NCBI GenBank assembly: GCA_964554415.1
Contig: CAZKON010000027.1
Span: forward strand, 1 to 14,173
Origin: JAGVXD01 sp964554415
GTDB taxonomy: Archaea > Nanobdellota > Nanobdellia > Pacearchaeales > GW2011-AR1
Reading direction: 5' to 3'
DNA: 14,173 nt
In this document: piece by piece, positions 1 through 6,349 of the stretch
Layout of the letters: every line of letters begins with the position of its first letter
Numbering within the stretch: position 1 is the first letter of the stretch
Program-made: the position numbers and the translations under genes
Notes under the pieces: model-generated
Told to the model about the DNA's origin: nothing
Databases searched by the model: none
What the model saw: the letters and a program-made list of their open reading frames with translations, nothing else

Positions 1-93
1 TATAAGCTTTATGGAGTAATTTCATAGTACTAAATCTTATTCGGAGATACTAGCTATACGCTCAGACAATTTCTCATCGACAATAAAGAAATG

Positions 94-101
94 TTTATAA
101 A
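94..101 (+). promoter_or_regulatory. TATA box of the first pilin gene
   Basis: The octamer TTTATAAA matches the archaeal TATA box seen throughout the window. With the usual 25-26 nt spacing, transcription would start near 123-125. That gives a leader of about 30 nt holding a strong SD, GGAGGT at 141-146, six bases before the ATG at 153. This gene therefore has a true leader, unlike most of its neighbours. Confidence 0.6.
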
Positions 102-152
102 GCCCAAATACATAGGGAAGGCATAGTTAGATTGGTGAAAGGAGGTATAGAT

Positions 153-707
153 ATGATACAAAACAAAAAAGGCTTGAGCGATATTGTTACGACTGCGCTC
201 ATCATTCTGCTCGTTGCAGTGGCTGTCGCAGCCATTTGGGCATTTATTGCACCGCAACTGAAAGGCACAGGAACGCAGTTCACCAAGACATCTGTGTGCA
301 TCTCAAATAGTATAGAACCGATTACGTGTAAAACGACGCCCCCAGCGAGTGCAAGTGCACCGGTTGGCACTTATCCTTTCACTATTCAAGTACGAAGAAC
401 ATTGACAGATAGCGTTGCAGTGCCGACAGAGTTTGATACTAATGTAGGTGATAGTGGTAGTTCAACAAAAATAACTACTAGTATCAGTGGTACAATCGCA
501 ACTACTCCTGCAAAGGTTTCTGCAGCAACAGCGGCAGTCAAAATTCCCCAAGCACAAGGAGAACTTGTGACATTAATTATGGAACATACTACTTCGGGTA
601 CTTCAGCAGGCAGTGCCCCACAAACACAAGTCATAACAACATATCGACAGCCAGATAACACATATATCAAGTGTCCTTCACTGCCGATTACGTGCATTTT
701 GCCTTAA
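153..707 (+). CDS. archaeal type IV pilin-like protein with class III signal peptide
   Basis: Predicted secreted pilin or pseudopilin, 184 aa. The start is the ATG at 153 because GGAGGT ends six bases upstream; a TTG at 132 is also in frame but lies before the SD. The N-terminus is a short basic leader ending KKG, followed by LSDIVTTALIILLVAVAVAA (about residues 7-26). That is the prepilin-peptidase arrangement of archaeal class III signal peptides: K-K-G, cleavage, then a hydrophobic assembly helix. The rest is Ser/Thr/Ala-rich with two cysteine pairs, one just after the helix (C-x8-C, ISNSIEPIT between them approximately) and one at the extreme C-terminus in CPSLPITC. These could form surface disulfides. 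The next gene has the same framework, so the two are paralogues. The exact filament is unknown. Confidence 0.75.
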   Translation: MIQNKKGLSDIVTTALIILLVAVAVAAIWAFIAPQLKGTGTQFTKTSVCISNSIEPITCKTTPPASASAPVGTYPFTIQVRRTLTDSVAVPTEFDTNVGDSGSSTKITTSISGTIATTPAKVSAATAAVKIPQAQGELVTLIMEHTTSGTSAGSAPQTQVITTYRQPDNTYIKCPSLPITCILP

Positions 708-715
708 ACAAGTAA

Positions 716-740
716 TTTTTATTTTTTTATTTTCCTTTTT
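716..740 (+). terminator. T-rich terminator after the first pilin gene
   Basis: Nine bases after the stop codon, 716-740 is almost all T (TTTTT, TTTTTTT, TTTTT runs broken by A and CC). T tracts are the main intrinsic termination signal in archaea, so the two pilin genes are probably separate transcripts. Confidence 0.55.
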
Positions 741-743
741 ATC

Positions 744-764
744 GGCAGGATTATAAATCCTGCC
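744..764 (+). promoter_or_regulatory. 9-bp inverted repeat enclosing the TATA box of the second pilin gene
   Basis: GGCAGGATT (744-752) and AATCCTGCC (756-764) are a perfect inverted repeat with a three-base centre. The centre and inner arms contain ATTATAAA (750-757), a TATA box. It predicts transcription starting near 779, just before GAGGTG (779-784) and the ATG at 794. The symmetry may be a terminator hairpin for the upstream gene, an operator hiding the TATA box, or both. Confidence 0.5.
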
Positions 765-793
765 TGTTTCTTATCAGTGAGGTGAAAGCACTT

Positions 794-1261
794 ATGAATA
801 ATCTCGGACTTGAGCGCAATCCTGTTCTATTATGGACATCATGTTTACTCATGGTCGCAGTCGTTTCATTTCTTATTCTGCCTAAGCTTGTGCAGTCTGG
901 AAGCTCAATTACCGGCGTGGAAGCATGTGCCACGCACACTGTACAGCCAGTATCCTGCTCGACAATCCAGGGCGATGACAAAGAGCCATGGAAAGTGAAT
1001 GTGCAGATGACAGAACCAGTTGACCCAAACATGGAAGGACAGTTAATTGCATTGCGGGCGAGCGTAGGGAACGCGTACGCTGATTTGAAATACAATCTAT
1101 CAGGTTTATCTGCAACGCGCAACGAGATTATTCAAATGCAGATTTTAGGCAATACGAAAGGCGCAGCGCCCTTGAATGCGCAAGTTGTGGTTGATTCAGT
1201 TTATGCCCTGCCTTCTGGCGATACCACTCTCTGCCACTCTCTGCCTTTAACTTGTGTATAG
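794..1261 (+). CDS. second pilin-like paralogue lacking a standard prepilin cleavage site
   Basis: A 155-aa membrane-anchored protein of unknown exact role. GAGGTG nine bases upstream supports ATG 794; a GTG at 782, inside that SD, is an alternative. One hydrophobic helix spans about residues 9-30. It is a paralogue of the preceding pilin: from the G-L that follows the leader, the helix, a conserved proline (P-x-L) and the first cysteine fall at nearly the same spacing. The first cysteine pair (C-ATHTVQPVS-C) matches C-ISNSIEPIT-C, and the C-terminal CHSLPLTC matches CPSLPITC. The KKG leader is missing; only NNLG-LERNP is present, with a proline where the assembly helix should begin. It may be a minor or anchoring subunit, or an uncleaved relative. 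Confidence 0.65.
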   Translation: MNNLGLERNPVLLWTSCLLMVAVVSFLILPKLVQSGSSITGVEACATHTVQPVSCSTIQGDDKEPWKVNVQMTEPVDPNMEGQLIALRASVGNAYADLKYNLSGLSATRNEIIQMQILGNTKGAAPLNAQVVVDSVYALPSGDTTLCHSLPLTCV

Positions 1262-1269
1262 AAGTACAT

Positions 1270-1276
1270 AAAAAAA
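1270..1276 (-). terminator. T7 tract ending the minus-strand gene at 1282
   Basis: Read on the minus strand, seven T's follow the stop codon by five bases, inside the 20-base gap between two convergent genes. This fits a simple archaeal poly-U terminator. Confidence 0.5.
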
Positions 1277-1281
1277 GACAA

Positions 1282-1956
1282 TCACTTCTTCATTTCTTCT
1301 TTCCCCGAACCCTTTGCCTGTTTCTTCTCGAGCTGTTGTTTAATCTCAGATTTTTCATTTTCAATCTCTGCTTCAATCTTATCAAGTTTCTTGAGTTCAT
1401 CTTCAAGTGTTTCAGGTGTTGCGTTTTCAGTTGATTTCTGCTGCATTTTTGCAAGCTGTGCGCCAGGTATCCTCTTAATATAGTCAAAAAGCGATGATTT
1501 CTCCATTTTCAGCACTGTCTGCGTATCATCTTCAATAGAGGCGCGAAGAATGCCCATGCCAGAAAGGACACAATTAATGCTCCAGATTTTCTTTCCCTGA
1601 ATGCTTTGTATGACTGCAATAATCTTCTTGACTTCTTCAGTGATACTCCTATTCTTCATCTCATCCTGAAGAATTCCTTTCAGAGCATCTAAATCTGTTC
1701 TTGTCTTCAAGTCAAGCATTTCAGGCATCTGATTATTGAGCATTCCAAGCATTTGCATAGTCACTCCATGATCAAGCGTGAAAGCAGCAACCTTCTTTTC
1801 AGAAGGCACATAATAATCAATCTGGTGAAGACTCTGTCCTGCCTCAAAATCAAGGACAAAGAATCCCGCGACCATGAATGCATCTTTATGCTCTTTGACA
1901 AACGATGTATATTGAGATGAATTGTTCAACTTCTCAACATAAGGAGCTATTTTCAT
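1282..1956 (-). CDS. hypothetical protein with C-terminal coiled coil
   Basis: A 224-aa soluble protein I do not recognise. Residues 1-175 look like a mixed alpha/beta globular domain with no metal or nucleotide motif. Residues about 183-213 (EDELKKLDKIEAEIENEKSE and onward) are strongly heptad-like and charged, so probably a coiled coil. The tail is Lys/Gly-rich. ATG 1956 is chosen because a TATA box is centred exactly 25.5 nt upstream and no SD exists, as for the other leaderless genes. It lies 48 bp downstream of thrS on the same strand but has its own promoter. Confidence 0.7.
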   Translation of the reverse strand: MKIAPYVEKLNNSSQYTSFVKEHKDAFMVAGFFVLDFEAGQSLHQIDYYVPSEKKVAAFTLDHGVTMQMLGMLNNQMPEMLDLKTRTDLDALKGILQDEMKNRSITEEVKKIIAVIQSIQGKKIWSINCVLSGMGILRASIEDDTQTVLKMEKSSLFDYIKRIPGAQLAKMQQKSTENATPETLEDELKKLDKIEAEIENEKSEIKQQLEKKQAKGSGKEEMKK

Positions 1957-1977
1957 AAGAGAATAAAAGAAGAGGAG

Positions 1978-1985
1978 TTTATAAG
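1978..1985 (-). promoter_or_regulatory. TATA box, leaderless promoter of the coiled-coil gene
   Basis: On the minus strand this reads CTTATAAA, centred 25.5 nt before the ATG at 1956, placing the transcription start on or next to the A of the ATG. Confidence 0.6.
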
Positions 1986-2004
1986 GTTTTAGGGTACAAA
2001 CTAA

Positions 2005-3741
2005 TTATTTTCTCTGTTCAATCTTTTCTTTCAGTTCCCTGACAAAGTCGTCTATTTTGACGCCAAACTTCGGTTTTCCGCCGCGCTTCCTGACAGCAAT
2101 CGTCTTTGCCTGCTCTTCTTTGTCACCAATAACAATCGTATAGGGAATTTTCATAAGTTCAGCATCACGGATTTTGTCATTGACTGTTGTTGAACGGAAG
2201 TCGGAGTCTACACGTAAGAGAGGAAGTGATTCTTTGAGCTCTCGGACTATTTCTTCTGTCGCTTTGAGATTTCTGTCGGTAAAATTAATCAGGCGAACTT
2301 GGACAGGGGAGAGCCAGAGGGGAAGAGCACCGTTCAGATGTTCTAAGAGGACTCCGATGAAACGCTCTACTGAACCAAAAACCGCGCGATGAAGAACAAC
2401 AGGGGTTTTTTTTGAGTTGTCTTTATCAGTGTATTCAAGACCGAAGCGTCTTGGCATATTAAAGTCAAGTTGCAAAGTAGAACACTGCCATTCACGATTA
2501 AGAGAATCTCTTATTTGTACATCTAGGCTGGGACCATAGAATTTTGCTTCTCCAGACATGCGCTCAAATTTTATTTTAAGATTGGTTAGTGCTTTTTCTA
2601 ATGCTTTTTCTGCTGATTGCCAAAGCTTATCTTCTCCAAGATATTTGTCTTTCTTTTCTTCACTTCTTACGCTGATTGTAAATGTGTACGTAAATCCGAA
2701 TTTTGTCAAAAATGTCTTGAAAATATTGATAATTTGAGTTATTTCCTCTTGAAGTTGGTCTTCTGCAACAAAAATATGGGCATCGTCTTGGTGCATTCTA
2801 ATAACCCGAAAGAGACCGTTAAGCGTTCCTGAGAGTTCCATGCGATGTAAAGCACTGTACTCAGAAAAACGAAGCGGCAGTTCTCGATAACTTATTGGGT
2901 TAGCGCGATAGAGAAGCATATGTCCCGGGCAGTTCATAGGTTTTAAGGCAGAACTTTTACCTTCATACTCTGTGAGGAACATATTCTCTTTATACAAGTC
3001 CCAGTGTCCTGAAACTTTCCAAAGTTTATTGTCAAATACAAGAGGGGTTGAGACTTCCTGATATCCTAAATCTTTTTGTATTTCCCGAGAAAATCTAAAG
3101 AGTTCGTTGAAAATAATTTGCCCTTTTGGATGCCAGAATACACTCCCTGGAGAAGATTCGTTAAAACTAAAGAGGTCTAATTTCTGTCCTAAAATTCTAT
3201 GGTCATTATCTTTAAGTTTCGATGTATCAAGTTTAGAGCGGGAAAGTTCTCTCAAAAGTTTAGAAGGGTCATCTTCTTTGCTTTCTTTTATCTGAATGAC
3301 TTTTTGCACTGTCTTAACATCTTGTGCTTCTTTTCTGAATTCTTTGCTTAATTCAGAAAGAGGATGCCCTTTGACTTTGAGCTCGAATTCTTTGTAATAG
3401 CCAAAGGGGGCGCGAGTAACATTAAATCCTTCTTTTTTGAAGGCATTCTCAGCTTCCACTAAATACTCGAGAGCTGTTTCTGGTTTAGCCAGATTTGATG
3501 AAAGATGCGCATAAGGGTATAAGACAATGTTCTTTGCCTTAACTTCTCCGGCAGTTTTTTTGATGGCATCAAGTGTCTGTTGCAAAACAGCAGAGTCATC
3601 ACCTTGCTCGACTGCAGTCAGGACAACAAGAGGATCTTTGACTTCTATCTCTTCTTTTGTTTTCAAATCTTCAGGATTCTTAATCGCTTTCTTGAGCGGC
3701 TTAAATCTAATATAATCACAATGCAGCGTAAGTATTCGCAT
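2005..3741 (-). CDS. thrS: threonyl-tRNA synthetase, archaeal type with N-terminal editing domain
   Basis: Charges tRNA-Thr with threonine in the cytoplasm; 578 aa, slightly shorter than typical archaeal ThrRS (about 610-625). Residues 1-145 are the archaeal D-aminoacyl-deacylase-like editing domain that removes mischarged serine. H79, K117 and E130 align with H83, K121 and E134 of the Pyrococcus abyssi enzyme, so editing should be active. The class II core follows. Motif 2 is at about 299-324 (HRMELSGTLNGL then QDDAHIF) and motif 3 at 451-468 (HRAVFGSVERFIGVLLEH). The zinc ligands C271 (MNCPGH), H322 and H451 are all present. The anticodon-binding domain covers about 480-578. Start chosen by the TATA box 25.5 nt upstream; no SD. 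Confidence 0.97.
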   Translation of the reverse strand: MRILTLHCDYIRFKPLKKAIKNPEDLKTKEEIEVKDPLVVLTAVEQGDDSAVLQQTLDAIKKTAGEVKAKNIVLYPYAHLSSNLAKPETALEYLVEAENAFKKEGFNVTRAPFGYYKEFELKVKGHPLSELSKEFRKEAQDVKTVQKVIQIKESKEDDPSKLLRELSRSKLDTSKLKDNDHRILGQKLDLFSFNESSPGSVFWHPKGQIIFNELFRFSREIQKDLGYQEVSTPLVFDNKLWKVSGHWDLYKENMFLTEYEGKSSALKPMNCPGHMLLYRANPISYRELPLRFSEYSALHRMELSGTLNGLFRVIRMHQDDAHIFVAEDQLQEEITQIINIFKTFLTKFGFTYTFTISVRSEEKKDKYLGEDKLWQSAEKALEKALTNLKIKFERMSGEAKFYGPSLDVQIRDSLNREWQCSTLQLDFNMPRRFGLEYTDKDNSKKTPVVLHRAVFGSVERFIGVLLEHLNGALPLWLSPVQVRLINFTDRNLKATEEIVRELKESLPLLRVDSDFRSTTVNDKIRDAELMKIPYTIVIGDKEEQAKTIAVRKRGGKPKFGVKIDDFVRELKEKIEQRK

Positions 3742-3762
3742 ATTTATATCAGAGAAAGAAGT

Positions 3763-3770
3763 TATTTAAA
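3763..3770 (-). promoter_or_regulatory. TATA box, leaderless promoter of thrS
   Basis: Minus-strand TTTAAATA, centred 25.5 nt upstream of the thrS ATG at 3741. Confidence 0.6.
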
Positions 3771-3800
3771 CATTCCTTCTATACGAAGAATTATTTCACA

Positions 3801-4235
3801 CTATCGCGTTTTAGGTTTGTTCAAATTATATACTCGTTCATTTGCAAGCTTCTCAAGTTCTCTATATTCTTGATTAACATAATTCGTATAAAAATGCTCC
3901 CATGTGCCGAAACGTGCTTTGAAGTCTGCGTATTCTCTATCTTTAAAGATTGAAGGTGCAGTTGTGTCACGCAGACTTTCATTTATTGTTTCCAACATAT
4001 CTTTATGCATTTCTCTTGCTTGTTGATAATTGCCCTTGAACAATAGACCAGGAATAGCATTTGTAGAGATTGTATTTGTCGCAATATCATATAACTGTGT
4101 GCGCTGCTTTTCTTTGTATGGCCGCAAGATATTGCTTAGACCTATGACACCAAGCCCTATTACAAGTGCAAATGTACTGAACGCTGCCAATGGATTCATC
4201 ATCAATTTAAGTGAGCTGAATGATGGATTATTCAT
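3801..4235 (-). CDS. hypothetical single-pass membrane protein
   Basis: A 144-aa protein of unknown function. One strongly hydrophobic segment lies at about residues 15-36 (PLAAFSTFALVIGLGVIGL), followed by a basic RPYKEKQR stretch, so it is probably anchored N-terminally. The remaining 100 residues are polar and probably helical, rich in Tyr, Glu and Arg. It has its own promoter 25.5 nt upstream of ATG 4235, is divergent from the next plus-strand gene, and lies 59 bp before thrS. Nothing links it functionally to thrS beyond position. Confidence 0.65.
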   Translation of the reverse strand: MNNPSFSSLKLMMNPLAAFSTFALVIGLGVIGLSNILRPYKEKQRTQLYDIATNTISTNAIPGLLFKGNYQQAREMHKDMLETINESLRDTTAPSIFKDREYADFKARFGTWEHFYTNYVNQEYRELEKLANERVYNLNKPKTR

Positions 4236-4256
4236 TCAAAAATACAATTATCAGGA

Positions 4257-4264
4257 TATTTAAA
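4257..4264 (-). promoter_or_regulatory. TATA box of the small membrane protein gene
   Basis: Minus-strand TTTAAATA, centred 25.5 nt before ATG 4235; leaderless arrangement. Confidence 0.6.
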
Positions 4265-4303
4265 CTTTTCTATTGTGACTACTAAAGGAAGGTGACAGAA
4301 AAG

Positions 4304-4311
4304 TTTATAAA
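4304..4311 (+). promoter_or_regulatory. TATA box of the gene at 4333
   Basis: TTTATAAA centred 25.5 nt before ATG 4333. Together with 4257-4264 it forms a divergent promoter region with two separate TATA boxes, unlike the shared box at 6321. Confidence 0.6.
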
Positions 4312-4332
4312 TGAAAGTGGGGAAAGTAAATT

Positions 4333-4959
4333 ATGAGAAACATCTTATTTGAAGCTTATAACTCTCTAGATGCTGCACTCATGAAAGGCGTAAACGCCGG
4401 TGTCAGAGCTCACAATTGGATAACTGGCGGGACGAAAAGAGAGCTTGCGCATACCTTCGTTGCTGTCGCACCCATCTTTGAGACGATTCGTGGTATGCAC
4501 ATCCTCCCAGTAGATATCTTATTAACTCTTCCATTTTTTCTTTTCATTTCACATTATTATCAAGGTATGTACAAAGAGATTGAAGAAAGAGAAGATGCTG
4601 CACGGAAAAATGAGTTAAAAGATGGATATGCCGAAGAATGGAAAAATAGTATAGGGAGAATGGGAGGATATCTTTGGACTGGAATAGGGTGTGCATATGA
4701 AGGTCTGGCTATTGTATATCCTCGTGAAGGATATTTTACTTCGGACAGGAGAGAAGCAAGTATCTGCAGACTTATTGGCGATACTTTATATGGCGCTTCT
4801 TTTTTTGTGATGTGTGCAGATGAACTGCCTCCGCGTAAGAATTGCGTGCGGCGTGGCTTGGAGAAAGTGACTGAATGGTACGAAGCACCGAAAGCTCAGC
4901 CAGCCCCTGTTCCAGTGCCTGTGGCGCTGCAGGTTTCTTTGATGACTGGAGGAGCGTAA
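4333..4959 (+). CDS. hypothetical membrane-associated protein
   Basis: A 208-aa protein I cannot assign. Hydrophobic stretches at about 57-75 (ILPVDILLTLPFFLFISHYY), 112-130 and 147-162 suggest two or three membrane or re-entrant segments. A charged helix (KEIEEREDAARKNELKDGY) sits between the first two. The C-terminus is a Pro/Ala/Val linker (about 186-199, PKAQPAPVPVPVA) and a short hydrophobic tail. Start supported by the TATA box 25.5 nt upstream; no SD. It converges on trpS, and the gap contains the nested hairpins. Confidence 0.6.
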   Translation: MRNILFEAYNSLDAALMKGVNAGVRAHNWITGGTKRELAHTFVAVAPIFETIRGMHILPVDILLTLPFFLFISHYYQGMYKEIEEREDAARKNELKDGYAEEWKNSIGRMGGYLWTGIGCAYEGLAIVYPREGYFTSDRREASICRLIGDTLYGASFFVMCADELPPRKNCVRRGLEKVTEWYEAPKAQPAPVPVPVALQVSLMTGGA

Positions 4960-5009
4960 TGAACCAAACATATCATCTTCGTGAAAAAAATATTTTAAAT
5001 CCATGTCAA

Positions 5010-5016
5010 TTTTTTT
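5010..5016 (+). terminator. T7 tract after the gene at 4333
   Basis: Seven T's 50 bases after the stop codon, immediately before the first hairpin element. A plausible poly-U terminator for plus-strand transcripts. Confidence 0.4.
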
Positions 5017-5020
5017 GATG

Positions 5021-5066
5021 TCGAGGAGCCTTACAAACCGCTCCCTTTAGGGCGGCGGCTCCTCGA
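5021..5066. repeat. variable-arm nested hairpin element 1
   Basis: Outer arms TCGAGGAGCC (5021-5030) and GGCTCCTCGA (5057-5066) are perfectly complementary over 10 bp. The interior starts with ACAAACC (5033-5039), followed by a small hairpin of CCG/CGG and CCC/GGG around the loop TTTA (5046-5049). The next element has the same plan with unrelated arms. On the minus strand the inner part reads CTAAAG in a GC-rich stem followed by GGTTTGT, which resembles the right-end hairpins of IS200/IS605-type elements (inference). It lies between convergent genes, so bidirectional termination is an alternative role. Confidence 0.6.
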
Positions 5067-5067
5067 G

Positions 5068-5131
5068 CATCCCAAAGTCTCAGACAAACCCCGCACTTTA
5101 GTGCGGGGTAAAACGCAAAGACTTTGGGATG
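5068..5131. repeat. variable-arm nested hairpin element 2
   Basis: Outer arms CATCCCAAAGTCT (5068-5080) and AGACTTTGGGATG (5119-5131) form a perfect 13-bp stem. Inside are ACAAACC (5084-5090) and a perfect inner hairpin, CCCCGCAC (5089-5096) with GTGCGGGG (5101-5108), around TTTA. It lies one base after element 1 and four bases from the trpS stop codon. There is no T tract after it on the minus strand, so if it terminates trpS it does so by structure. The shared ACAAACC, CTTTAG and GCGG with different arms marks it and element 1 as one family. Confidence 0.65.
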
Positions 5132-5135
5132 TTAA

Positions 5136-6299
5136 TTATCCCACATACACAAACCGCTCCACTTCTTTCCTTGCTTTCTCTCTTTTTGCCTGGTGTTCTT
5201 TTAGAAATGCGTTAATTCTCTCAATAGTATAAACCTTTAATTCTCCAGAAAGCAATTTGCCGCTTCGATAATCGTTCTCAATCTTCGCAAGCTTCTTGTC
5301 ATCGGGCTCAAAAAGATATTTGAGATACTGAAAAGACACGTCAATATCAGGATTACCTCCGAGTTTACGATGTTCTTCAAGCGTATCTTTGCCACCGGAA
5401 AAAGCGTATTTCTTAATCTTGCGCTCTACTTCTTTTGGAGAATCACAGGTATAGATTGCAGTATCTGCTTCTGAAGAAGACATCTTCCCTTCCGCACCCT
5501 GCAAAGGCGGTAGAAAGGAGCATTGAATTGAGGCAGGTTTATAATGACCTAATTTAGGCAAAATGTCTCTCGTCAGGCGAAAATGAGGGTCTTGATCTAC
5601 GGCGTGAGGAATCAAACAAGGAATTTCTTTTTTTGCAAGCACCGAAGGCAAAAAAGCTGAAACTGCCTGCATCGAAGTATAAAAGAGAGAGCCGACATTT
5701 GTTTGTTCGTTAAAACCGAAGGCGGCCTTTACCACAGAGTATGTTAATTTTTTTGCGACCTTACACGCTTCTCGATACATTAGTGTTGCATGTTGCGTAT
5801 CTATGAGAATATGCGTCTTTTTCGGATTAAATCCCAGGGCGACAATATCAATGAGATTATCTTCTAAAAATGTCTGTGCATCTTCAAATGAAAGATCCTG
5901 CCTAAACAAAAACTTTTCTTCATCAGGGATTTGAATCCAAAGTTCGACATCAAACACTTCTTGCAGCCATTTGGTAAAAGTCAGCGGCATGAGATGACCA
6001 AGATGCACAGGTCCAGAGGGAGCTCTGCCCGTATAAAGAAAGAAACTATTTCCTTTCTCATATTTATCAAGAATCCAGGGGAGATCCCGATGCGCGAAAA
6101 AAATACCGCGACTAAGCATGTGGTGCAGAGTTTTTGTATGCTTTCCAATGCGAACAAGGAGTTCAGGGGAAATTTTTTCTACACCAAACTCTCGAATTAT
6201 TTTCTCATAGTCAATTGTTCCAGAAACCTTATAAGGGCTCAGAACACTTTCTTTCACCATGTCTTGTTGTGGTATTACTTCTTTATAAAGATTGGGCAT
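5136..6299 (-). CDS. trpS: tryptophanyl-tRNA synthetase, archaeal/eukaryal type
   Basis: Class I synthetase charging tRNA-Trp; 387 aa from ATG 6299. The HIGH-type motif is HLGH at about residues 99-102 (within APSGPVHLGH), and the KMSKS-type loop is KMSSS at 272-276. The segment PHAVDQDPHFRLTRD (231-245) is characteristic of archaeal and eukaryotic TrpRS. ATG 6299 is preferred to the in-frame ATG at 6332 because the TATA box lies between them, 25.5 nt upstream of 6299; the longer version would start upstream of the promoter. No SD, so leaderless. The gene is divergent from the cyclase-like receptor and shares its TATA box. Confidence 0.96.
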   Translation of the reverse strand: MPNLYKEVIPQQDMVKESVLSPYKVSGTIDYEKIIREFGVEKISPELLVRIGKHTKTLHHMLSRGIFFAHRDLPWILDKYEKGNSFFLYTGRAPSGPVHLGHLMPLTFTKWLQEVFDVELWIQIPDEEKFLFRQDLSFEDAQTFLEDNLIDIVALGFNPKKTHILIDTQHATLMYREACKVAKKLTYSVVKAAFGFNEQTNVGSLFYTSMQAVSAFLPSVLAKKEIPCLIPHAVDQDPHFRLTRDILPKLGHYKPASIQCSFLPPLQGAEGKMSSSEADTAIYTCDSPKEVERKIKKYAFSGGKDTLEEHRKLGGNPDIDVSFQYLKYLFEPDDKKLAKIENDYRSGKLLSGELKVYTIERINAFLKEHQAKREKARKEVERFVYVG

Positions 6300-6320
6300 T
6301 GGGAGGAAACTCCAACAAAG

Positions 6321-6328
6321 TTTATATA
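6321..6328. promoter_or_regulatory. shared bidirectional TATA box for trpS and the receptor gene
   Basis: TTTATATA, with palindromic core TATATA, has its centre at 6324.5. That is exactly 25.5 nt from the trpS start (6299, minus) and 25.5 nt from the receptor start (6350, plus). No other TATA-like sequence sits at the right distance on either strand, so one box probably serves two leaderless transcripts. Confidence 0.65.
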
Positions 6329-6349
6329 TCAAACTGCGTTGGGATAAAG

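Noticed and set aside
1..90. Possible gene or RNA at the left edge.
   Set aside because: No open frame, tRNA-like fold or promoter beyond the TATA box at 94 could be supported.
386..697. 103-codon minus-strand frame opposite the pilin gene.
   Set aside because: Mirror of a Thr/Ser/Ala-rich coding sequence; no promoter on that strand.
6134..6349. Upstream extension of the receptor gene by 72 codons.
   Set aside because: It would overlap trpS antisense and begin before the shared TATA box; the shorter form starts with a signal peptide.
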